A DNA stretch of 64,000 nucleotides. Origin: Balanoglossus misakiensis. Taxonomy: Eukaryota > Hemichordata. Position numbers and translations under genes: made by a program. The stretch covers positions 930,001-994,000 of the forward strand of contig CM082578.2 of assembly GCA_040954595.2 (NCBI GenBank), given 5' to 3'. This document shows positions 12,601 to 24,600 of the stretch, in pieces. The notes beneath the pieces were generated by a model. It saw only the letters and a list, made by a program, of their open reading frames with translations, made no database searches and was not told the origin of the DNA. The stretch's first letter is position 1. Each line of letters opens with the position of its first letter.

Positions 12601-15600
12601 GAGCAACAACATTATCTCTCTGTACTTCAACAACTTTCTCTTCCTTTAATATACCAACATCATATAAGCATCCTGAAATGGCAAAGCACAAAGTAGAACC
12701 ATGACTAAAAATGCTTTTGAATTTACTGCACTGATTGCTGTATCTAGAATATAGAAATTACCAGAATAGGTTTTGACTTACATGATATGGAAATACCCCC
12801 CTCACCACTTCACTGTGTACATTTCATCTAGTTATATGACAATTGTGCGTGTGTATTCAAAGACAAACATGGAAATTATTGGAGAAGCAATGGTAATTTT
12901 AGCGACAATTTTATGACCCCCCAAAAAAAGGAAATTGCTGAGTCATCCCTTCTCCCCACTTTAGATCTTCATGGTAGAAGTTTTTAGATGAGCTGACTCC
13001 AAGACTCAAGCCGGTCTGACATAAATTTTATTTTTGCAGATATTGATTTTGATTCTCATTCTGAATTATTTCTGACAATTTCAAGAAAATGACAATATTT
13101 TATGGTGGTTTCTTGCATTTTTACACACAATCCTATGGTATAAGATAACCATGTACAGCCTATGCAAAGTGGAAAGAAACTAGGAATACTCCCTAAACTC
13201 TCTATTTATACATTGAATAAAACTTGATTTCCTATTATGGTATCATCCTTTATATTGCACCTGGAACAAAATATTAAGTAATAAAAATGAAGGTAAAACT
13301 AATTTTCTCACAGTTCTGTGAAAGTGGTACTCTGTGAAATGAAAACTGTACCATTAAATTACGAAGGGTGTTGACTTTTGCATTGTGTTTTTTGAAACAT
13401 TTGAGAATTATAGGTTAAAGCCCCAGTATTTCTCGTGTGTATCCATTTTTCATCATCGAAAAATGCCCGTTTTTCCTGTACATTCATCATGGAATACTAC
13501 ATAATGAAGATATAAGAAAGTTTTGGGCAACTGTAGCTATATGCAAGCTGTAAATATTGCCCGTAACACTTGCCCGTAACACGGGTTTGTTTACAACGGA
13601 AATGTTGTACATCTCGATCAGCAAACGTGCCACTTTGATATTTGATGTCAGACCATTTTCAGATTTGATCTGGTTCCATCGACTGATTTCTCCCATATAG
13701 TTATCTTCCCAGAATTTCGCCGATTTAGTGCGCATTTCTTCGCTGAGGTGCTAGATTTGGGGCGACCAAACCTCTTCCGCATAGATTCACATTTGAGTGC
13801 GCATGCGCAGTAGTCACGTGTGTCAACAGAGCCTGACTTTCTGTCCGGACAGAAAGTCATTCTTCACTCGTTATATTGTAAATTGTATGTGTTTATGAAC
13901 AGAGCTGGGCATGATAACTGTTAGATTCAGAATCAATTATCATGTACTTTTAGAAATTGAAGATGCCGTTTCAAACAAAATTTATGCGAAAACGAGAAAT
14001 ACTGAAGCTTTAATATTGAAAACAAATTTACAGCTTTAAAGTTTAATGAGTTCTATACATTGTAACAGATTGAATGGACACAAAAAGAAACATACCTGCC
14101 AGCAACCTAGCAAACATAGTTTTGCCTGTGCCTGGTGGCCCATAAAATAATAAATTTAGGGGCTCCTCTTCTTGTTTCTTAATTGTACTTCGGGCTTTGT
14201 TGTTTATTGCGCGGATGGCTAGCTTTTCTACTTTCTTCTTAATATCCTCCATCCCAACAACAGATTTTAGTCTTCTCCCAACTCGTCTTCTGACCAATTC
14301 TCTATTCAACTCTTTTAAAAGGAAAAAAAAACACGTCCTGTCATATCAACTCTGTCCCTAAGCAGTACAGAAGGGAAATCTTCTAAATTAACAACATCAA
14401 ATATAGAAGTCACATATTATCATTTTTCCATGAGAAACAAGCCATTTATCCCTCCATTTTCAACAGCAAGGACAAAAATGGTTTGTTATCATATGATAAA
14501 TATTTACCTAATCCACAACTTATTTGTCTCAAGTCAACAGAATCCTGAAGTCTGCAGGGAAAATAAAAGAAAAAAGTGGTAAAATAGTACATGTACACAC
14601 TCAGTGACATTATGAAGCTTTGATTACGACAATAACCTTTACCTCTTGCCAGAATGAAGAAAAACATTGGACATATCATGAAAAGTCTTCACACATACAG
14701 ATCTGTGGTAACATATTAGAATGCTAGACAATGTCGAATGAGAATATTTGATACAGTAAACACATATTGCCTGATTACATGGAATGTGCAAAAAAATGAA
14801 AGATGTTATGTTCTGTCCTTTTACATACAACTAAAACTTTTGTTTGGATGTTTTGTCACCAGGAAAATACCTTTCTTTAGCAGATATCCTCACAGCATCA
14901 CTCAGCTTTGAAGGGTAAGGACTGAACATTTCGGCCTTTGAGTACACAGCTATTAGTGAGTAATTAAGGAAGACAAACAAAACTCTATTTTCCATTTTAG
15001 AATGACTACATGTTCATCACTTTTACAGCCTTTAAAGTTTTCTTTGAAAGTACTGATATTCTATTTATTTTCAAAGTGTACGGTAGTTTAATGTTTACAC
15101 AAGGACTGTGTAATAGTGATCACCTACAAACAGACATTAACTGCAGAGCTTGTATCAATTTCTAAAATGGACTGCACTGAGACACTTGTGAAATACATCA
15201 AAAAATTATTGTGTACTGATCACTTTATCCACTATAAAATCAACAGTTTTTTGTAACATGTTACATGAAGTAACAAGAAACGTGCGTCTGTTCTGGTTTC
15301 AAGAGAAAAAGGATATTGACACTGTCTTGTTGATTGCCTCCTTGTAGATACTTCAGAATGGCAGAAGTCATGATAAATTCAGTTACATGGTCATCATCAT
15401 ACATGACCCTGAACAGACAAAAACAAATGAGATGTGTTAACAATAGCAGGGAATTTGATAAGTTTTAACACATTAATATAACATGCATAGAGACTCAAAC
15501 TTTATCTTTAATTGTAATTTGTCAAAGAAAGAAATTGTAAAATTATATCAATTATCACTTTTCTGCAGTCAATTACATACATGTTCTCATGAGCACCATC

Positions 15601-18600
15601 AATTAAGAGGCTTCACAGACTAAATTTCACTAAAACTGATCTGTTATTGATTATTCATTCTTTTCAGTATTTAACAGCTTTACACACGAAATGATGACAA
15701 AGAAGAACATAGCAAACAGACTATATTTACCATGTATCTGCCTCCTTCTTTACTAACAACATTATATGGCCCCTTATTTCAGAATGCACAACTATGGCAG
15801 TGACTTCCATATCAGGGGGTGACCAGAATGCAGGGAAATCTTGTGGAGACAACAGTGCTTCAGCAGTCATCGACCTCGGAATTTTTATACTCCTATTGTC
15901 CTGTAATATCACAAAAGCATCAAACTTTTCAAAGACTAATAGTATACAATTTAAATTTATCCTAAATCATTTGCTCTACCTAGGATAAAAGAAGCTACTT
16001 ATTCTTTTGGTTGACTGTATTTAGAAAAATGTAGAAGACAATACTGCACTGGCCCCAGCTACTGTATGTGCATTGATAAGCATCCTTGTGTCTCATCTCA
16101 GTTGTCAAATCATTCATGACCTAAAGCTTATGCCCTATAGCAACTACAGCAAAAGTCACATGTTGTGGTGCAATGAATTATACTTCACTTTCTCTTGATA
16201 ATTAACATTTTTATGATCAGTCTACAGAAAGTATGAAACCTACCTTATTGCCATAACCATCATTTCTGTGAATCCCCAAACATATTAAATTGGGTTCTGT
16301 TACCCAGAAGTCAACATGCTTTACGCTGTCATCTATAATGAAGAAAACAAACAAAATGATGTTCCTTTTCCTCCCTTCTCCCTAAAGTAGAGTAAATGAC
16401 AATCACTTTTTCATTTAAGGGTTTCTACTTCTGTAGTATCTCTGGGGGTAAATTGATACCGTGACAATGTCAATATTTATACAGTGACCCCTCAAAGAGA
16501 AATTATGAAAATTAACTATATTTTCAGTTCTATATTTGTAACAGTGAAACATATAGCAAAGTAACTAAGTGTACATGTATAATCAAATAAATAAAAAACA
16601 TACGTTCAGAAGGTTCAGGTGCTCCGTCTATGCTGTCTTTGATTTGGACTTTCACATTAGAAGGAATGTCTCGCCAACAATAAATCATTCTCTCTGTGAG
16701 AAAATGATTTAGCATACTGTCAATTGATGATCCTGGGTTTAGTTGAAGAACGTACCAGGGGTGTATCAAGGTAATGTATAGGAAAACTGAATATTAAATT
16801 GACAATCATCAGCAAAATCAATGATGTCAGTATCATTTGTTATATTTTTCCCTATAAAATGATCACACCCTGAAAAGGTCTGCCCAATTTAGTTTCAAAT
16901 TAATGCCCACCCCTACTTCTTGAAAACACATTATCTCACCATCTGTTAGTTACTACCACAGGGCAGCAACCTTTTTACTTTATATATGCGTGATAAAATC
17001 ACCATACAACCATTCATAGTTTCTGAGTTTGTGTACAACAGTATTTATGGATATATATGCACTTGAACACTGGTCTCGTCAACATGAAGAATCTAGTTTG
17101 TTACAAAAATATATACTTAAGTCAGGAAATTAGCTGTAACTTTTCGATGTTTTCAGTACAGGTACTTTTGGTTTGTTTATCTCCTGCAGTTTTTTGTTCA
17201 AATCCTTATAGTATGAAGAAATGCCCCACATTCAAAAATTTAATTAAAGTCTGGACAAGAATTTATTTGTCAACAATAACAATGGTCAATGTTACGTTAC
17301 ACACATACAGCCTATGTTGATTAGTGCAGTACTAGAAATGGCATGCTGTTGTTAGAGGACCACAAAACTGCAATTGATTCACTGATCAAAAATACTGAAA
17401 ATAGAGCAAACAGTTACAGCTTAAATCCCTTATAACAGCAGGGTCAAACAAAGGATATGACGATAACTGTCGTCTTCAAATTCCTCATCCTCGTAAATCC
17501 AGATCCGTCTCCGTGTACCTGCCAAAGTTGTCTGGATTACCTGTGCTAAATGCTATAAAACATGAAACGAATGAAAAAATCTATCAATTGGAAGAAAAAA
17601 AATCGCGTCAAGGACACGGTGGTCCCATTGAGGGATTACACAAGAAAATGTCTACACCAGAGTACATGGCCATATACAGACAGACAGACAGACACACACA
17701 CACATAGAGAAAGAGAGAGATCAAAGAGCAAACACTGACTGACCCATAAGCTGCCAATGGCATATGTACTGTACATACACTAAATAGAACAGCTGGCCTC
17801 TTTAAAACTTAGCCAGTTATGTTATCATGCAGGAATTTGCTGTGTGTATAAATATCAGGAGGGGGTTCCTGCCAAATTACAAAGAACTCAATAAAGTAAA
17901 TACACACACTTTGCAAAGCAATCTGACCAGTAGTTCTTGAGTCACTGAGTTTTGACCAAATTCAAATTTTTCATTTGAACAAACTCCCATTTCAGCCCAG
18001 CCTGCATCTGCACACCAAATATCAAGGTGATACACGCAGCGGTTTTCAAGTTTTTTATGTGGACAGACATACAGACATCCATCCATACATACATACATAC
18101 ATACAGACGCAACCAATCCCATAAGGTCCCATGGTATATATGTACATATAAATCAAATTGGACCTAAAATCTAAATCTACAGGCATGGTTTGTGGGGCCC
18201 AAGTGGTTCCCACGGAATTCCAAAGCTGTATCTGAGCCAGATAATGAGATATCAGAAAGATGGTCAAGGTCACCTAAGGTCACCAAAAACTTTTTAAATA
18301 AATTTTTGCTGGTTCATGTCCGACAAACTTGACACAGTTACATTATCAGAACAAATGTAAGACTGACCTAAAATCAATTAACACAGACAAGATTGAAAAT
18401 ACTGTACCTCATTTTCTGTACACAACACTTTCAAGGTTTCGTCCAACACTTCTGCAGGGTCATACCCACCGCCAGCCATATCCCGTGGCATACACTTGAG
18501 GAAATGGCTTACTGCTGTTTCGTATTCTGCCAAACAATCCTCTTCACCAATCAAAGATATCATCTAGATTTAAATGGGAATGATAGATGAAAAAGTGTTT

Positions 18601-21600
18601 TATGAAAATTCCTGATATTATATTTTTGGCTTAATAATGTTGACACTACCGTATACTGATATCAAGTATATAACCCATCCTATGGCATAGAAGAAGGTAA
18701 ATTGTTATATGCTGTGAGAGACAACTTTGCTCACTTCAGTAAAATTAGAAGTGAGAAGCTATGACTGCACACACTAACTATTTTTTAAAGAATACAGTCA
18801 TAAGCTTTAATCTTTTGTAATGGAGAGTATTTGTTAAGTTAATTTTGTAATTGTAATTATATGAAAAAAAGTATAATACATCAAAATACCTGTCAAAGGT
18901 GACATATTACCTTGAATGAATACAAACCAATTCACTGCATGTACTGACAGAAACATAACGTCAAGAATAATAACAAATAATGAATTATCATGAAAATTGC
19001 GAAAACAATTAAAAAATCATATGTCACTCAGTAGGTCATCGTAATGCCCATTTAGTCTGCAATACCTAAAGACAATTTGCATAACTTGAAATGAAAAGTT
19101 TGACATACCTCAATGACAGCTTCAATACATGGACCACCAGAAACCACCTCAGATAAACATTCCATAATTGGTTTTATGCATGCAAGAAGGTGTATCACCG
19201 CATTGACTGCACAGTAATTGCCAGGGTTTGGTAGACCTGTTGTGAGAAACACACTACATATAGTGGAAGCTAGTAATTTGTTTCAATTATCAACAAGGCA
19301 ATATCCCCGTCACCATCCTTTTAAAGTTTCTTGTTTTCTTGGAAAGAAGGGCACAGACATTTCTAACAAGCCAAGAGTGCATGATTGAAATTACATGTAA
19401 TGGCAGAATGGTTAAAGGTCAGAAGTTGAGGGGTCATAATCTGGTAAGTATTAAGGATTTGATCACACTGAGATCAACTGATTTATGCTGGAACATAAGA
19501 AATTAGGGGATCACAGAGTGCTATCAAACCTTAGGTTTTATTTTATTGAAGATCAGCACAGCTAAACTACTATTTGGATTCTAGTACATAATGGACATTT
19601 GAACAATATATGCATGTGCACCAACTGATCTTATCTTGCAAATTCAAGTAAACTTTACTGAGGGCAAGAACGTCATTTTTTTATATTCAAAAGTCATGAC
19701 TCAATCTACATCAGACTACATCTCCCTTGATCATGCATGTTTACTTTTTCTGACAAGGATGAATGTGTCTTTGCTGAATAAGTACTTAGGTTCACATTAC
19801 CGTAATCTACAAGCTGCTCTGCACCATCAGTACAAATCATGTCTCTCAGTGTGCACTCCTACAAATAAGAAAATCATGGCATTAATTGTCTTTATGTGAC
19901 TTTTGTCAATGTCACTTGTATGTTAACACAATTCGACCAAAGGGGTTCACCTGTTGACATGTTAGCACCCCCTAGGAATTTGTCAGGGGGGGGGGGGGCA
20001 GGACAATATTCAAAGAAATAGTTTCCATATTTTCATTTTTATCTTTCATAAATTTTGAATTGAAGCAGCTGTATTAAAAAATTGTGATGCGTACAGTTGA
20101 TCAAACATAAACATACTCACTCACTCACTCACTCACAAGCACGTCATCAGCCTGAGCACAGCTCTCTTATTGAAACTAAACAACATGAGAAGACTTATTG
20201 AGCAGGATACTTACATTCTTTGGATTTCCTTTATGTCTCTTGGCAGTACTTTCCATTTGGTGGTGTTGTCTACCAATTGGACTCTGTCCAGTGGTTGATT
20301 GAGGTCCATTGCATAGGGTGTCATGAGTTGTACTTGTTAATCCCATTGGTTCACTTGATGGAGATGGCCTGTCTTCACTCGCCTGATTGGATACACTGTC
20401 TGGGAAACTTAACGGCACTAGCTGCATTGTTGTATCATCATGTATTGTACTTGTTAATCTCATTGATTCACTTGTTGGAGATGGCACAGTGTCTTCAATG
20501 GCCCGATTAGATGTGAAACTTAAAGGCTGTATAGTTGTATCATTTTCTGTTTGAAGAGGTTGGACAACGGTAGTGCATGCATATCTTTCATCCTCATGGC
20601 TTTGCAAAGTAGTAGTATTTCCTTCAATCTCAGTGGTGACTTCATCAAGTACCATGGATGGGGACTGGAGGGACGTGTCTGCAGTCACTGTACTGTTATA
20701 TGTATCTACAACATTTGAACACCTCTGATAATGCTGAATGCTGGCAGTTTCCTGGGTGTGGTCATGTTCTGAATCAAGCATGACATAGATGGTTTTATTC
20801 AAACTCCTTGTATCCCATACTGCTTTTGCCGTATATTTGAATGAGCGGGAAACGATTCGTAACTGGACTGAACCCTTGCGTGGAACATCCACAAACTTGA
20901 ATTTTCCCATATAGTTTGGATATGCAAGGCTTATCATGTTCTGTATTTCTCGCTCCACCTGTATATCATTCCATTTACTTTCTAAGCAAATGTCACCTTT
21001 GAAAAGCCAGTCTCCATCACAGTTATGTACAGTTCCTGTTGTGTCCATCATGACTGCTTCGTCATATTTTAGCACACACAGTTTCATATGGTACATTCTT
21101 GATTTGGGTAAATATACAGCTGTGGATCGAGGAAATACAGCAGTTTTTCTTGATGTGTCCCTAGGATTTTGTGCGCGGCTGGTGTTATGTGGTGTGTTCT
21201 GTAATTGTTGTACTTGAGCTGGCTGCCTTCTTCCCCTAAATAAATTGTTTACGGCTGTTCTTACTTCAAGTGTGTCCATTGAGTCCAATGTTCTTTGTAT
21301 TTCTGACCTTTGTGTATTATCCATTCTGATGACTTTTGGAAAGAAGATATGAAAAATATATGAAACATTATTTCACAAAGACCATAATGAGGAATAACTG
21401 TATGTTAAAATGTAACACATGAAAATATGCCATGCATCTCTATGTGAAATACTACATACAATTCAAGAATGTAAGTTAATTGTCTTGGTAAACTATCATC
21501 AACCGCTGGCGGTTGGCAGCAAGCCGCAAAGCAACACATTGCCCTGTTACCACAGGGGACTCTCCCTCCGCAATTTTGTTTGTTTGTTTGTTGTTGTTGT

Positions 21601-24600
21601 TGATGATGATGATGATGATGATGATTTTTGGCATAATAAACAAATACATATTTCTTTATTAATAAATATGGTTTGTTGACATGTAAGTGTTAGGGTATTA
21701 TCATCATCAACAACAACAACAACAACAAACAAACAAACAAACAAACAAACAAACAGAATCGCGGAGGGAGAGTCCCCTGTGCTGTTACATCACTCCAGCG
21801 GCGGGAATTTAGCTACCAGGGCTGTGTGTTGTTAACGGCTACGCCTCCAATCACAGCCCTGCTAAGCTACATAGCCAAACCTGGCGAAACTCAACGGATT
21901 TGTTGCGGTATGGTTTCCTTACCAAAAACGGCCGATTTCGAACTCAAAACGTGCGTCGATCTTCGTCACACAGCCCTGTCACGCAGAGCTAACTATATGC
22001 GAAAACGATGCGAAAAGACACAACTGAACTTTTATACTTCGGAAATAGTAGAATAAGAAAGTTCACTCGAAAACATGATTTTTTAAACATGATGCAATCC
22101 ATGCAAAATAACGACTTGTCATGCACTGCAGCTAGCCACGGTTAAAATAAACTTAAATATAACATACAGATGATACACACCTTTTGTGGATGTCGATTGA
22201 TAACGATGATGCCCAAAAGATGCTTCGGAGTTCAGTCCCACGTATCTCGACGCCTAGCAGTTGTTTGTGCGTTTCCCCTTTCTTTTCTCTTCTTCAATTC
22301 AACTTATTTTCAGACTCCGTTTTTTTTTTTCAAATATTACCCAGACTCCTCTACCGAAATCTCTCACTTTTTTTTTTCAGCCAGGATTGTTCACTTTTTT
22401 TTTTTTTTGCGCATGCGCATTTATTCCCCAGGATTTCTCACTCATTTTTTTTTCGGCGCATGCGCATACGCTATTCTTTCAAATGCGTCCGGGTTTTTTT
22501 TCAAGTTGTTAAAGACTATTATTTATTTTTACAACTGAATGCTCGTTTTTTTAAACACGCTTGTTTTATTTTTTGGATGACAAATATACCATTTTTTACA
22601 ACTTGGATCTGCCTGAATATTTTGGGAGACAAATGTGCCTATATTTTTTTTTTTCAAATTTTATATCGTGTTTTTTTTTCTCAAATTGCCTGTTTTTCTG
22701 GGTGACAAATGTTCCTATATTTTTTTTTTTTTTTGCAAATTGCTCTGCGTTTTTTTTTTCAAATTGCCTGTTTTTTGGGGGGTGACAAATGTTCCTATAT
22801 TTTTTTTTTGCAAATTGCTCTGCGTTTTTTTGTTTTTTTTTTCAAATTGCCTGTTTTTTTGGGTGACAAATGTTCGTATTATTTTTTTTTGCAAATTGCT
22901 CTGCGTTTTTTTTTTCAAATTGCCTGTTTTTTTGGGTGACAAATGTTCCTATTTTTTTTTTTTTTGCAAATTGCTCTGCGTTTTTTTTTTAAATTGCCTG
23001 GTTCTATTATAAATTTGCTTATTTTTGCAACCTCAATGCATCTGCGTTTTTTTTAAGTGGCCCGTTAGTTTTGGGGTGACATGAGTGCGGGTTTTATCGG
23101 TGACAAATATCTCCGTTTTTTTATGGCTAACATGTTCGTGTTTTTTCTATGTTTGCCTGTGTTGTTTGTTCTGGGGGTGTGCATTTTTTTCAAGTTGTAG
23201 TCTCTCTCTCTCTCTCTTTTTTTTTTACAAAGAGTGTTCTTTTTAATACTTTGTGTGTATTTTTTGTGGGGGTGAAGTGTGCGTTTTTCGTGAAAAATGT
23301 GCGCCTCTTTTTTTGTCACAAATGAGTGATTTTTTGAGCAACTGCCTTGTGGACGTATTTTTTTCGGTAAGCTTGGTGGGGTTTTTTTGACAACAGGTGA
23401 CATTTTCTTCTGTGTGTGTTAGGTTTTTTTTTTTGTTTTTTTGTTTTTTTACTCCACGACGGATTACTTTTTACACTCGTTGTTTTTTGAACCACCAATC
23501 AGTTTTTTGTGTGTTTTTTACGTATTTTTTTAAAAAAAGACATTAATTTTCTATAAAATAATGATAAATAATTTTGAAACACTTGGCGCGCCGTAGTCTG
23601 ACGACTATGCCTCGAAGCAAAAGACACAGCCGACTACGGCGCGCCAAGTGTTTCAAAATTATTTATCATTATTTTATAGAAAATTGATGTTTTTTAACAA
23701 AAAAAATACGTAAAAACACAAAAAACTGATTGGTGGTTTAAAAAACAACGAGTGTAAAAAGTAATCCATCGTGGAGTAAAAAAAACAACAACAACAACAA
23801 AAAACCTAACACATACAGAAGAAAATCTCACCTGTTGTTAAAAAAAAACCACCAAGCTTACCAAAAAAAACGTCCACAAGGCAGTTGCAAAAAAAAAATC
23901 ACTTATTTGTCACAAAAAAACCACGCGCACATTTTCCACGAAAAACGCACACTTCACCCCCACAAAAAACACACACAAAGTAGTAAAAAGAACACTCTTT
24001 GAAAAAAAAAAAGAGAGACTACAACTTGAAAAAAATGCACACCCCCAGAACAAACAACACAGGCAAACATGAAAAAACACGAACATGTTAGCCATAAAAA
24101 ACGGAGATATTTGTCACCGAAAAAAACCCCCGCACTCATGTCACCCCAAAACTAACGGGCCACTTTAAAAAAACGCAGATGCACTGAGGTTGCAAAAATA
24201 AGCACATTTTTAATCCCCCGAAAAAAAACAGGCAATTTGAAAAAAAAAACCACAGCAATTTGCAAAAAAAAAAAAAAAAATAGGAACATTTGTCACCCAA
24301 AAAACAGGCAATTTGCAAAAAAAACGCAGAGCAATTTGCAAAAAAAAAATATATAGGAACATTTGTCACCCAAAAAAACAGGCAATTTGAAAAAAAAAAC
24401 GCAGAGCAATTTGCAAAAAAAATATATATAGGAACATTTGTCACCCAAAAAAAACCAGGCAATTTGAAAAAAAAAACGCAGAGCAATTTGCAAAAAAAAA
24501 AATATATAGCAACATTTGTCACCCAAAAAAAACCAGGCAATTTGAAAAAAAAAAACGCAGAGCAATTTGCAAAAAAAAAATATAGGAACATTTGTCACCC

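Larger units (their letters stand above)
5138..23595. mobile_element. 18.5-kb TIR transposon with DDE integrase, AAA+ ATPase and USP genes
   Basis: Both termini begin TACGGCGCGCCAAGTG and extend as long inverted repeats (left about 5138-6431, right about 22262-23595). GTCTGAC flanks both ends (5131-5137 and 23596-23602), a candidate 7-bp target-site duplication. The left TIR runs almost to the integrase start codon at 6457. The USP and AAA+ genes run inward from the right TIR, so the gene sets converge near 9.2-11.8 kb. The interior has been invaded by several MITEs, so this copy is not very recent, but the three gene models remain open. I cannot assign it to a named superfamily; the transposase fold (retroviral-type DDE) is clear. 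Alternatively the AAA+ and USP genes could be captured host genes. Confidence 0.75.

Noticed and set aside
17453-17530. Possible USP exon (minus) with a WIYEDEEFEDDSY-like acidic frame
   Set aside because: No acceptor/donor combination closing the phase gap between USP exons 4 and 5 could be shown.
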